NCBI RefSeq assembly: GCF_014898815.1
Contig: NW_026515540.1
Location: forward strand, 2,294,001-2,358,000
Direction of reading: 5' to 3'
Source of the DNA: Panonychus citri
Lineage: Eukaryota > Arthropoda > Arachnida > Trombidiformes > Tetranychidae
DNA length: 64,000 bases
Shown here: positions 1 through 14,200 of the stretch, piece by piece
How the letters are laid out: each line of letters begins with the position of its first letter
Position numbering within the stretch: the first letter of the stretch is position 1
Notes under the pieces: generated by a model
The model's database searches: none
Seen by the model: the letters and a program-made list of their open reading frames with translations, nothing else
What the model was told of the DNA's origin: nothing
Position numbers and translations under genes: made by a program

Positions 1-33
1 TAAATTAAAGGAGAAATTAGATGGAAAATAATC

Positions 34-809
34 TTATGTATATTGACTGAATTTCATTTCCTTTGAACTTTGAAAATCAATTTCTTTCATTTTCTTTTGC
101 AATTCCTTGGCTTTGACCGGATCTTTTTCCACTCCATCTCCTTTCTTCAACATCATATAAGAATTATGGCAACACTGGTAATTTGAATATTCGCAGCCAA
201 TTAACCCGAATTCAAGAGCTTTCTTAGCATCTTTGGGAACATGATCATTACCGAATAGGAATAACTCATGTAAAGATTCACAAGCTTCCGGAAGTCTCAG
301 TTCACAAGCCTTTTTCAACATCTCAATTCCTTTGCCAGGATTGGGTTTAACTGAATCATCACCCGGTAATGAACCAGTTAATAAACCACCTCCATGAAAA
401 CAGGATAAAGTAGGATCTCTGGGTGTTAATCCTTTAGTATCATAACAGCCTTTCATCCAGTAATCCATTGATTTGGAAACATTTTTCTCGACCGATTTAC
501 CTAAATAATAAAATGCTCCTACTCGATCACAACACTTTGAGTAATTTAATTCATCACATCCTTTTTTGTAGGCATCAATTGACCGTTTGAAATCAAATTG
601 CTCTTGTTCAAACCATTGACCAAGAAGAAAACAGCCTAGAAACAATCAAATAATCACAAGAGAATCTAATTAATCACAATTGAGAAACGAAACAAAATTC
701 AACACTTACCTTCAGGATCTTTTTCAGAAAGACATGAGAATTTATATTCTATTCCTAAATTGTCAATGAATTCCTTAACTTCCTCCTGTGATTTCAAGAA
801 AGATGCCAT
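34..809 (-). CDS. COA7: COA7-like Sel1-repeat protein, mitochondrial respiratory-complex assembly factor
   Basis: Two coding exons on the minus strand: 710-809 (starting MASFLKSQEEVKEF) and 34-635, joined by a 74-bp GT-AG intron; together 702 nt, 233 residues, close to the 231 of human COA7. The protein is a run of Sel1-like repeats with paired cysteines (CDELNYSKCC, CELRLPEACES, CEYSNYQCC) and ends in a charged KDPVKAKELQKKMKE tail that aligns with the KDEAKAEVL region of human COA7. In the family these disulfide-linked Sel1 repeats sit in the mitochondrial intermembrane space and support assembly of respiratory complexes, chiefly cytochrome c oxidase. The start was chosen because exon 1 restores the family N terminus and a phase-1 splice junction; the second exon alone would begin mid-domain. 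Confidence in family is high; its role here is inferred from homology. Confidence 0.9.
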
Positions 810-2371
810 TTAGATGAACAATTAGTTAATCAACAATCCAAAACAATTAAAATGGAAAACAAAACAAAACAAAAACAAAAATCAACCGATGAAAATGAAA
901 ACCAAACATATGATGAAACCGAGTGGTTGCCAATGGCAACGAGGAAAAACAATTAACAACCATTGATTTGATTTTCTAATTGATTTTCAATGAAATTCAA
1001 TCAAATCAACGAGATTAATTGTTAACTTATATCAATTAGAAACTAATGAATGAACAAATTATTTGAGTTCAATTATCGTTTATTGTCGTTATTCATTATT
1101 ATTATTGATTAGGTTTGTTTTCTGTCAATTCTTAATGATTGAAAGTCTTGAACAATTAAGACTGAACAATCATCGGGAATGATTAATCAGAGACGAGAAA
1201 ATTGTTATGCATAGTTAATGTGTCTTATGTTTTTGTGGTTAAATCGTTGATTAAGTTAATCAACGATAAAGATTATTGCTCTGGGGTTTGTGTTCACAAT
1301 TAAATGAATAATAAAAATTAACTTACAATTTGTTTTATCAAGAATTACAATTAAATGATAATTGGAAAGTAATAATAATTAAATGAATCAGTAGACAGAC
1401 ACACAGAGATAGACACATGAAAGGATCAAAAATGATTACAATCAAATTTAAATTGTTCATACAACACAAACACAGAGACATTATCATTATTATTACTTTT
1501 ACAATTTTTAATGGATGGTAATCAATTCAATCAAGTTAATTGTCACCTAAATGACTTACAATTTACATTGACAATCTAAAAGAAGAGAAAGAGAAAACTT
1601 TTTTTTCTAAATTATCTATTAATAAATTGTTTCTCTTTTTAATCATCACTGTTTTTAGTTTAAATTATCGTCAAAAATATACTCATTTCTATCAACAATC
1701 TAAATCATCTATTGATCAGCTAACCTGAAAGAAAACATTTACAATGTTTATCTCCTGATTTACCTTTTAAACACCAACGGTGATTAAAAAGCGGAAATAG
1801 GAAATGCCTCTGTTCAGGGGTGAGGAATGAGATTACCAGCAAACATTTAATGTTTTTTGTTTTGTTCACAATCAGACAAAAACAGTGATAATTATATGTA
1901 TATGAATTAAGTAATACAACCATGGGAATTGAACAATTAACCTGTAGCACATTCAGATTGGAAAGGATTAATCAGATTAATCGTTTCAAGTTACAGAGTT
2001 TTTGGTTTTCCTTTTCTGGAGCAAAAAAATAATAATTTGGGTTAAATTAATGAGAAGATGATGAGATGTGGGTGGACCATGATGGCGGCGGTGGTGCAGG
2101 TCGTGGGATGTGCGAGGGAGGCTGAGTAATTTACATGATTAGTTTACACATGAATAGATCAGAATAAATTAATTTGATGATGATAATGAGACATTGATGA
2201 TGCTGGTGATGCAGGTGAAGAGGTGATGAGGTGGAGATGAAGTTTCTATCAGTCAATCTGACATTTAGAAAATTGTGATTCCCATGGTTGTAGTAGAGTT
2301 TATGATAATTCTTAGTAGTATTTATATTCATTCTGTATATTTTTCTTTTTCTTTTTCTTTTCTTTTCATCA
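810..2371. other. intergenic between COA7 5' end and MADD 3' end
   Basis: AT-rich, no convincing exon on either strand. It contains the COA7 promoter side (see the X-box-like palindrome) and probably the MADD 3' UTR. A short GC-richer island lies near 2076-2125 just beyond the MADD stop; I could not assign it a function. Confidence 0.5.
926..940. promoter_or_regulatory. X-box-like palindrome upstream of COA7
   Basis: A perfect inverted repeat, GTTGCC-AAT-GGCAAC, lies 117 bp upstream of the COA7 start codon. It fits the RFX-factor X-box consensus (two 6-bp half-sites with a 1-3 bp spacer). Sequence match only; RFX binding is inferred. Confidence 0.35.
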
Positions 2372-5210
2372 TCATCTTTTCTGTGGACCAGTAAATCCTC
2401 GTCTACCTCGACCTAGAGAATCCTTTGGATCAACCGGTAAACTTGGACGTATTCCTATTCCATGGTGTTGTTGATATGCTGGAATTTGATGTGTTTGTCC
2501 GGAAGATGATCCATGGTGGTGTTGCTGAGATTTTTTCTGTTCCAAACCAGCAGCAATGTAAGAGAAAACACAGAGAACTGCATAACATATTTGATCGGCC
2601 ATTTGAGATCGATATTTACGTTGGATAATTTGACGAGTTTTTGGATCTATCATGAGAAAGAAAGAGAGAGAGAGAGAGAGAAATGAGAACAAAAAAAAAG
2701 TTCATTAGAATAATGGAGAAAAAAAAATGAACCAAAGTCACGATTCTCGATGGTCAATACAGAATAAGAAACAGAATTTGATGGTTGATCAATTGATTAT
2801 TTTTCTTTTCTCTTGACCAAAGGGAAAGAGTTTGAATTCGAACAGAATAATATAACCAAAGAGAATATAATTCGATGCATAATCTAATTTAGAACTTACT
2901 GTATTCTTCAAGGACGAAAATTCCTCCTTTTTGAGTAAAGCACTTGCGAATGTTTTCCAGACGCACGAAGAACTGATTCCAATTGAACAGGTAAATTCGA
3001 AAACGAAAAAGTGAGAGAGAGAAAAAAGAGAGAAACCCAAAAGAAAAGTAACAATTAAATTAATAGAAAATCGAATAAGCAAAACAAAGGAAAACACAAT
3101 TAAGATTCACTTCAATCATATGTTACTAATATTGAGAAAATGATAAAGTGATAATGGTCAGAATTAAGGGGAAAAGGATAAAATTAGAATTTACAACAAA
3201 CAGGAAATGGTCAAAGTCTTTACGTTTTACTATGGATTAGAGATTAATGAGATTAGAGAAAAGCTTAAGAGGATAAAGAGAACAGGCTTAATTATTACAT
3301 AACAAGTAACAAGCATTGAACAATCAACGAGCAGTTTAATTGAATGAAAATGAAAAAATAGAGAGAGAGAGAGAAAAACAAAAGAGTGAAATTAAAGAGA
3401 TTAAAAATCCAACAAGGCTTAAGGTAAATGCGACGGATTAAGATTAAGGGGATAAGTGTGATTTCGTGAAAAAAAGTTAGAGAAAGGAAGATAATAGATG
3501 ATAATGGATAAGAGAGAGTGAGAGAGAAAATAGATTAAAGTAAATTATGAATTACTGAATATTCTCTAAGGAAGTTAAACTTTGGAGATGGTCAAGGAAA
3601 ATCGATATTTTCGATACAATGGATTAGGCGGATTAGAAAAAATGGCGAAGCGGCAGTGGAAGTGGACACTACGATTATCTAATGCTATTCACTAGTGATA
3701 TTTACTATTAATACTATCATTGGGGTGGAAAAGGATCGTCGAGATGATTAAGATGAAGGGCAAAGGAGATTAAAGGAAAATCAGAGCAAACACAATACAG
3801 AACTAACTACATAGATAAAAAAACTACTACAACTAATTGTCACAATTAACTACAGAAAATGAGAGAGAGAGAGAGATAGTTATGGATGGAGATTCACATC
3901 ATAATTAATTGTCTTAATCAATCAAACTTTCAAGTGAAAAGAAAATAAAAAAGTTGAAATGATAATATAAAATAGAGAGGAAAGGGATTAAAGATTAATA
4001 CGGGAAAAGGGATTAAGAATATTAATCATATGAGAATTACGAAAAATAGTGGGATTTGTGAATTAAATAAGTGGACATAATGAGTTGATTGTGAATTAGT
4101 GTAAGTGATTAAGTGGTGATTTAAATGAGTGGGGAAAAAAACGAAACAAATTAAAAGCAAAAGGATTTTAGTGTTTTGTTTTCATTAATGAAGTTAATTG
4201 TTTGTTGTTTAACGGATAATACCTCAAAATCCTGGATTAGAGATGGAAGATGATCAATTAATCGGAATCATTTATCCCGTTTATTCAACCCGATAAGATG
4301 GTTTGTTTCGAGTGGACAGTATATAGAGATAGAAGAAAGAAAGAGAGAGAGAGAGAGAAAGAGAAATGGTCAAGGAATTGAAGGTAGAAATAAAATAAGA
4401 ACAAGAATAATAATTGGTCATGATAATTGAAGAGAAAGAATATAAATAAATGGGATGAAATTAATTGGATTGCAGACGAAAATTAAAATTAAATAGGAAA
4501 CAGGAAACGGAAATGATGATGAAGTTGAGATGAGAAGGGGATGTAAAGAGAAAGAGAGAAAAGAAAGAAAACTCAGAATTATTATACGACATTCACATTG
4601 GGTAAGTTTGATTGTTGTTAATCTTTTATACTGTTAATTAATCTAAATCTAATTTTAATTGTCTACTAATTGTTGTTCATTTATTGGTGACCGTTGGATT
4701 TTTTTTTATAAATTAGTGTTTGCGGTTAATTGTTTTTCTCCTGAAACTTGACCACTGAACATATATTAATATAAAAGAGTTTATAATCAAATTATTTGTT
4801 GATTGTCTTGATTTAAAGGTTTAATTGTTCAGAGGGAATGCAAAGGAAGAAATTGGAAGAGCGGGAAATTAGTTGATTAGGACCATCTCAAAAGTCTCTT
4901 CACTTGGAGGGTAAAGTTTGCTGGAGTTAGATGACCAACCCTTGACCAAACTGACCGAAAATTGACCTTGACAATTAAAATTAATTAGCTAATTATCTTC
5001 TCATAAGTGATTGATTTTCAATAGTTAGTATTACATGTAGCATTGTGATACTAGGCAGAGAGTAGATTTATTATAATAATCAAATTTGAAAAGGGAATTT
5101 GGTTGGAAGATGGAACGAAGACAGAGAAATAGACAGAGAGAAAGGTTGGAAAAAGAAGATGAAGATTTGCAGGAATTCAGAGTAATAATCATCCTTCAAT
5201 TGTAGATTTG

Positions 5211-5283
<73 letters not shown>

Positions 5284-8200
5284 GAAATAACGAAAAAAAT
5301 TATAACGGTAAATGGAAAAGAGGACGAACAATAAAACGAGAAAATAAGAGATAGAGAATTGAGAACGAGCCATAACCATAGAAACATAAAAAAAGTAGAA
5401 AATTATATTATCAGGGTGAAAAAAGTTCCATTTGGAATTTGATTCGAAATCATTTCGATAAAGTTTTCTTTTCATTTTCTTTTTTGTTTATAGAACATGA
5501 AAAACAAGGTGTGTCAAAGGTAAAGAAACATATTAGAATTTTGATTGTTCCTTTTAATTAAAGTGCTTAATTAACAGCGATTTGTATAATAATAATAATA
5601 ATCAATTTTCTTTTCGAGTGAAAGTGTCGATTGTGTTTTCTTTTCCATTGAAATCACTCAGTAAACAGAAAAAGTTCTTGCGCTTTTAAACCGGATAAAG
5701 ATTTTATTATTCGTGCAGATGATTAATTGATTAGATTGTGAAAGAAAAATTAAATTAATCAATGAGGGAAAACGATGGAAAAAGGTAATTGTGATTGTCA
5801 ATGAGGATTAATTACAATCAAAGTGTAAACATATACAATTAGATCAATTGAAGAGGATAAAACAAAAGCTCCATAGTTAATCAACTGAATTTAAATTGTG
5901 ATCGAAACCAACTAATCATCAAGAGACAATTTACTTATCAGTAGAATGGTGAATTAGTTAATCAGTTGAATTCTCAAATGAAAGGAAATTAAAAGAAATT
6001 AATTTCGAGACGAATCATCAAAACTCTATTAACTTAATTGTTTCTCCTTCCAAAGTTACAAATTGTGTAATTAACTAATTGTTAGTTGATCTTTGTTTCG
6101 AGAATATGAAAAAAAAGAAGAGATTTTTGAGTAGGTCCTTATACTGAATTCTAATGCTGAATTTTCATGGATAATTCATGGAGAACATGAAACAATTAGA
6201 TTTAAATGATAATTCCAACGAAAAGATTCCATTGAGAGAATAACTTTTTCTTTCTTCTTTCTCAACAAACAACCGAATTTCCTTCTAATTTGATTTGAAC
6301 ATTTTCGTCCTTATAACTTAATCATAACAAGAGAAAAAAACAAAGTTCTCAACATTCACTTGTTAGAATTATCATGTTCATCTATTCATAAATATATTTT
6401 CTCTTCTGAATATTTATATCATCATGATGATATTCTTGTTCTTTTATTTTAAAAGAAGAAGAAGAAGAAAAAATTATTCTTCATTGTTATTTTTTCTCTG
6501 TAATAATTAATAATAATAAGATTTTTTCTTTCTTTTGGTAAAGTTGAGTTCTAATTTTAAGATATTGTTCTTCAAGATGAATGATTATAATCATGGGATC
6601 GAAATTAACAGAAATAATTACAATTCGAGAAGAAAGTTCTGATTGACATACCTTGCTATAGGCAAAGAGGAGTCCAACTCCCTCCATACACACTTGCAGC
6701 AAGCCTCCCTCGCCTGTTTTCATATCCTGAACCGGAAACTCACCGCCGAGTTCCGTTCCTGGTAAAGAGGAAAAGGGTTATTAGAATTTGTTTTTTCTTC
6801 ATTTTCTTTTTCTATTCTTGTTGAATGAGAGAGAGAGGGGGGAAGGAGGTAATCTATCTGGATTAGTGATGAATTAATCTATTACCAGGTAAGGCACCAG
6901 CTCCTTTAGCTGCAGCTCTTTCCATTGCATTTTTAATGCAATAATAAAGCTCTTTGCATTTTTTGGTATGATATTTGTGTAATTGAGTCATTCCTCCGTT
7001 TCGTCGCCAAAGGCACAGAACTTTGTTCTTGGGAGAATAGGTCATATTGACCAATCGCTCGTACCACCAGCGTTCAACTATCGTTCCATTAATACTTCTC
7101 AATATGAGACCATCATCTCGAACCTCCATGAATAACATATCACCTGAGGTATCGGTTCCCATGTGAATTGTAAACGTTTGCCGATGCATTTGTCTACTGG
7201 CCAAAGGTTTAAGGTCAACATCGTTACCATGAAGATTTTCAATCTGTTCAAGTAAACTGTTCACCTCATCTGAATAGATTACACCAATGTGACATTTACC
7301 CAATAATCGACGGACTTTCCTTTTAATCTCAGTTCGATCTGAATTCATCATGATCATGAAAGCGGTTTGATTATAAAGTAAAGTAGACAGTAAACGATCC
7401 TCTTCATGTTCTAATCGTTTCTTATCAATATCGGAAAGTGATCGATATCTGTCCATCATTTCCCCTGGACCCTGATCCATTCCAACTGATTCCCTCTCCT
7501 GAGAAACTGCATCAAGAAAAGCGTCTTCCCAGAATTGCATTTTATCCCATAAAGGTGACCTATCTTTTCCCAATAATCCTTGGAAAAGATAAGTTCGAGG
7601 AGGATCAGAGGTTGGAACCGTTGACCCAATCAGGTTACCTCCATGGTACCGAAATCCGGTACTAACACTACTTTTACTACTCCAAATACTGGGAGCTCGA
7701 GATTGTCTTCCAAGATCCTGTAAACATGAAAACAAATACATTACAAAGATTAGTTTTCTCGAGTTTGATTTTCTTTTCTGTAATTTTCGAGATTCAATTT
7801 ACCGTATCAAGTTCACTGTCTGAGTAGGTTGATCGACAGACCGACTGATTCAATCGTTGACCAATGTAATAAGTTGGGTTTACGGTCATAGATCCCGATT
7901 CACTTGCATTACAACTTGTGGCCATAGTTTCAGTGCCCGCTTCGGAAACCTCGGATTCAATTGATGTTAATCGTGACAAAGTGGCCCCTTTATTTGTTGC
8001 CAATTGTTGATTAGCAAGAGTTGACGATTCATCACTTGCCTCCGATGCCTCGGGTGAAATAACTGACCCAAGATTACCCGTTATCTTAACTGTACCACTA
8101 ATATCTGATGAAGGTGTACCCAAATCACCAGTACCACTTACGGTAAGTTTATTAAGATTATCACCACTACCGAAAGGTGAACTACTTTGACTAACGGAAG

Positions 8201-11200
8201 CGGTTGTGGCCACACTTGATTCACCTTTACTCTCATCTCCGGTTGTCTCTTTAGCCCAATAATGTGTATGCGCAATTTCAAGTACACTAAATGCCGAAGC
8301 CATTCCTCCAAGGCCATTGTGCATATACGATTGTTCCAGGCCATAGATCATGGCACCGATTAACTTTAACATCCCTTTCCAAACTGATTTACTCAGACAA
8401 ACATCCTCAATATGATCATCAGGACCAACTTTCCTCTCGAGAGTTTTATTCAACCCGGAAACTACGAGGTTCCGGTAACTTTCCTCTTCCATTAACTTTT
8501 TAACTCGAGTTAATTTCAACCAACCAACTCCTTCACCTTCAAGAACTGAATTAACCATCTCCTTAAGAAATTGTTGATTCTCACTGACAATTAAATAAAC
8601 AAAATTCAATATAAATTGACGAACATTAAATAATAATGATAATCATTCATGCATTTGTCATATAGTAATAATAGAATCAAATAAATGATTAATCTTCAAT
8701 TGATTATTAAGGTTATACAGATTGATAGCTGACTATCGATAAACAATCAAGGTTGTTCTTGATTATTGATTAATTGTCAATTCTTATAGTATACTAACCT
8801 ATGGGTTGACCTTGATTCACTTTGCTTGGATATCATCTCGGAGGGACGTCGCTGTCTATTATTATTGCTGTGCTTTATTAGAGATGTCCGTTCAACTAGA
8901 CCTTTACGACCTGTGAATTGTGATTAATTGTTATGAGAAATAGGTGTTGACTATTTGGGTGGCGAATACTGACCTTTGGGAAATGGACCGAAACCTTTGG
9001 CTTTTTCTTGCATTTTCTCCGCTAGCCCACTGGCCTTTGAACCAAATAGACCTGAGAGCATGTTGGACGTTTTATCAGCGAATCCATTGAAATCTGAACT
9101 TACGCTGGAAATTAAGGAGACCGACGAAGTAGAATCAGAATCTCGCCCGTAACTCGAATGACCTTCATCACCTCGATCTTGACTATTTCTCCAAAGATCT
9201 TTGGTGTGTTCTTTAACTGGTCCACCCAAGGCTTGAAGATTTTTGAGCAACTTTTTATTTCCCACTTCCTTTTTAGTAGCTTCCAAAGCACTTTTACTCG
9301 CACCCACGGCGACCGCTTTTGCCTCTCTAGCAAGCGAGGCAACTTCTTTATAATCAGAGGTAAATCTATCCAGGAAAGAGGGTGAGGTTGAACTTGATAA
9401 ATTCTGTGATGAACTTGTACCTCCGCCGCTCGAGCTTTGATTATTATTATTCGTATGTTGAGCCAAAGAACCCGTTCGACTGAAAACACTGGATATACTT
9501 ATCGTCCTACTAAGTGTCGGCGATGAACTTGCTGAGTTATTTTTCTCAAGGGAGGGTTCAGCTGAGAGAGGACGATGATCAGCTAAGGCAACCTTGTGGT
9601 GATGTTGTGGTGTATTGCTACGACTTTGACTCGATCCGCCACTTGACGATGTACCTGTTGCTGTTTTATCAGACTGTATCCCGGAAGTTGAGCTCAACTC
9701 TGATGGAGGCTTTTGATTACCAAATGATTCTGATTCAATGGGACTACGGGAAGCGGAAATTGACTGAGGTGCTTGAGGTGAGATTATCGATGAAGGTGAA
9801 ACTGAACTATGGACTAAAAGTGGATCTTGAGGCGATAAATTTAATTTACTTGTAGACGAAGGTGTTAAAGTAGTTGGAGTTGAACGTAGAGTTGCCCCTC
9901 CTTCACTTTCCTCTGTAAACTCAATAGACTTGGCCTCATCGTCGTCATCATCTCCATCTTCTCGATCATCATTACCTTCATCATCTTCATCAATTGATTG
10001 GCTACTTGTTGTTGATGATGAGCGACCTGGAGATGAAGAAGCTGATCTCCGTCCTGAACCAATTCCACCCTCTTCGGGAGGTGATCGTCGACTTCCCTTA
10101 CCTGTATCATGAGTTGGAGTTGTACGACGAGAGCTGGGCAATTGCAAGGTCAACGGAGGATGACAGACTGACTTAGGGTCACAAAAGATTTGACCCGATG
10201 AAGACGAATCAACAACATGAACTTAAGATCAAAAAACAAGGAGAAAAAAACAATCGAAATGAAAAAATCGAATCAGCTTTTATACTCTAATCACTATCAT
10301 TTAAAAGATATATGAATGTAATTACCTGGTCTATTGCCGTCGATATCGCTATTAACCATTTCAGAGACAAAATCGCTGAGAGATGAATAAGATGAACTTG
10401 AACTTCCATCAGAATCGGTTGAACTATCATCTGATGTACCTTCGACCAACGGACTTGGACTTTGCGTTTCTTTACTTGGTGCTGATGAGTCTCGTCGAAA
10501 TGCATTGAACAGAAAAGTTTTCGGATCAGACCAACATCGAAAAACAATTGGATCTAATTGGTGGCAAAACCATTTTGATTTATCACCGACAATTGATGGA
10601 TCATAAACTCCCGTTTGTACCCTTAAAAAGGCAACGTTACTTGGACTTAAAGCCCATTCAGCGAAATATTCAACTGCCTACAAAAACAAAGACCAAAAAT
10701 GAACATTAAATGAGTGAAAAATATAAGAATCGAGATACTGACCTGAGTTCGAACAAATTTCTGCAGGAAGACTGATGGTTTAGGTCGAGATTGGAGGAAT
10801 GAGTTAATTTGAAAGGCAACAACTGGTCTCGGATAAAGTTTAATAGTTCGAGTATGTTCAGTGAAATTAGCTAATAATGAAGATGAATTAAAGAAACGGA
10901 TCATAGCCACTCGAGTGGCAACATCGACTGAATCAACATCATTACCGAAAATGATTCGTTGGGAAGAAGAGGTTGAAGAGGGTGAGGATGAGAAGGGTGA
11001 CATTTTCTCGGCGGGATTCATATTATCAGGATGAAGACGATCCAAGTTCTTCAAGGGCTGAGGTGACATACTCATTGAGTGTAGAGCTTGTTTCAAATGA
11101 TTGGCTAATATACTTGTCTCGGGTTCGGGAAGCGGAGGAAGATCATCAGCGGCTGGAGGTTTGACCACTCGATTAGAATCTAAATCAACTAACCAAACAT

Positions 11201-14200
11201 CGTTAGGTAGACGAAAGTTACGTTTGAACATTAAAAAACTCGCTGGGATACCGATTATGTATGGAGTTGGAGCAAGAAGTAACTAAACAGAAAAGAAATG
11301 GATTCAATTATAAAAGGATAATCGAGTTGGATGTTTTTTTCACCCTCTGGACATGGAAAGACTTACCTGTTCAGCTGATTTCATGCATGTAGGTAGTAAA
11401 GGTATCACAGGAAACATATATTCAAGAGGATAAATCATAGTAACAAAAGCCATAACACTCATGGACAAGGCATTGTAATCACGAGATTGTAAGATAATCT
11501 TATGCTCCAGGAGGATACAAGTTAATACCTTTAGGCAGGTATCAACGCCCAACAATTCTAACGGTAAATGTAATGGGAAATCAACCAGAGAGAATCTTGT
11601 ATGATCAGGAAGAGCCAAAACCAGGGGATTCATTAATTCCCTTGGAAGAAATTCCATCTAACAAGAATTAACAAAGAAATTAGTAAAACACACAATCAAA
11701 TGATCAAATCAAAGCAAAAGATTTTCCTTTTTCTATCAGCTACTTAATCAAATTGATTAATTCCTTAAGTAATTATCATGATAATTTGTTAATTCTAATA
11801 AATGATCCCCACCCAGTTAATTATCTATAGCAATTGATGGTTATTATTATCAACAAAATTACCTGAATCTTTGAACGATTCATTGAATTTTCTTGTTCAT
11901 CACGAATTTACATTCAACAAAAAGCATCAATTTGTAAATCAATGATTAAATCAACAATCAACAGATAAATACAAGGAATAGAAAAGAGAGAAGAATAAAA
12001 AATGGACAATCAAAGTTAACCATTAATAGTAAGCAATCAAGGAGTAAATTAGATTTTCTAACCAATACAATTATTATCATCATCTTATCATTGAAACTTT
12101 CAATTTGAGGGAAAATCAATTTTCAGAACTTATAATAAACAGTAAGAAATAAACGAAAACTGTTAATAAAGATTACAAAGATAATTGAGTTTCTCTTTAC
12201 ATTTACCATCTATTATCAAGCGTATACGAATCATTGAGCAATGAATGAAACTAAATTATTACCATGATTATTACTATTAATACACAACAATTACCATCCC
12301 TGTTGCTAAGGTGAACACAGGGAATCAAGGGAAAGTTGATAAACTAACATTAAGAGTATTAATATATAATAACATCTCATAGAAGATAAAATTTATGTCC
12401 AACATTGTTATCGACTCCATGTATAGCTGATTCCATGATAATATTCATTGTATAGAGTTTTTTTCTTCACCTTCAGAATAGAAACATCACTTTGACCTAC
12501 TTTTATTTTCTCATTTTTTTCTCTCTCTTCTCCAATATTTTCATTCTCATCATCATCATCATCTCTCTCTCTCTCTCTCTCTCTTTCATCTTTTGTCAGT
12601 AAAACCCCAATGAAGATGATGATGAGGATGATAAGTAATATATCTGTCACTATGTGAATGATATACTCAATGTTTTCCTTTGGATATTTGTCCAATATAA
12701 AATCCAGAGGAATAGATGAAAACAATGGGGATGATATAATAACTTAACCACCTAAGGTAAATTGTACTTGATTGTAATCAACATGGATCATGATTCTTGG
12801 TTTATGATCATGTTCATTCAATTCAATTGAAAATAGTGAATGAAACAATCACCAACAGAGTTTGTTAGTTGATTGTTTAACATTAACTTTCAATTAGATT
12901 CACTTTTTCTCGTTCCATTGAAATTTCATCAACCATTTTGGTAACAATTAAATTGATTAAACTTTATTATTTTCCATTACTTTATATTAATACATTAATC
13001 TGAACAATTTGAATAGTGAATTAAATAGTTGATAATTTCTGATGAATTTTCCATTAGTATATTGATAATGAATTCGATTTCCAGTTTTTCTGTTGAAAAG
13101 ATTCTCATATATTCTTATTATCGATCTGAATTCTATTTTTTTTTCTTCGACTTCTTTTATCATCTTCATCTTCTTCATGATTCTGGTTCTTTCTTTTCCT
13201 CTTGTTATCTTTTCTTTCCTGGTTATCTCTCAACAGGGAAGATCGATTCATCTCAAATTCTGGTTCTAAACTGAATTAAGATGAAATTTCATTCAATTTA
13301 AAATTACAATTCTCAATTTCATCTTAATTAATACTTGGTGAAAGTTTAATTAAATAACTGTTCTCATTAGTGGAAAGATAAACAGTTGATTAGGTTAATT
13401 ATTGTATCTAATCAAGAATCAAGATCCATTAATGATTAACTCTTGATGATAACTGGTCATGGTGATTGTGATGAAACAATAAATATCCTAATTATCATCA
13501 CCAGGGTGATGATATAATTATATATATATTTCAATGATAATCAATTATAATGATAGAGTTGTGATCATGATGAGTGACCAGAAAGTAATAAGTTAATTGA
13601 ATTAACTGATCAAAGATAAAAATTAAAATGAAGGTAAATTATGATCAACTTGATTGGGAACCAATAATATTTGCTATTGTAAACGATTAAAACAAATTGT
13701 AATCAATTAATATTCAAATTTAATCTAATCAACTATCGAGACTATTTGATCAGTTGATAGATAATTGCAAGGGGATTTGATTGATTAGTATTAGGATATT
13801 AATTAACTCATGGTTTAGAATACTTAATCACAATCAACATATTATCTTATTATTTAGATTTGATATTGATTTTGATTACGATGATTTGTGTTGATTTAGT
13901 TTGATTTTCTGTTAATCATTTACATTTGAAAGGTTTCATTATGATAACAATAAACTTGATTCTCGTAAGTAATTCAAACTACTTGTTTGATTACAATTAA
14001 GGCAATCTCAGTATTATATTTGATTCTCTCCTTAATTGTAATCAAATCAATATCACAATCTAATCATATACATGTGTATATATCGTAAAAGTAATAAACT
14101 AATAACAATAAACAAAGAAAAGTCATCAAATAAACAAAAGCTTTTCATTAATGATCATATTGATTTGTCAGGTTAATCCAAATGATTAACTATTCAAAGT

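Noticed and set aside
5080..5475. Open frames of 131 and 63 residues with long SLSLSL runs
   Set aside because: Produced by the (GA)n microsatellite inside a MADD intron.
9514..10176. Plus-strand frames of 60-113 residues opposite MADD exons
   Set aside because: Antisense shadows of the serine-rich MADD coding sequence.
12408..12725. 105-residue minus-strand frame with a hydrophobic segment and ERERER run
   Set aside because: Lies in a MADD intron, is repeat-derived, and matches no family.
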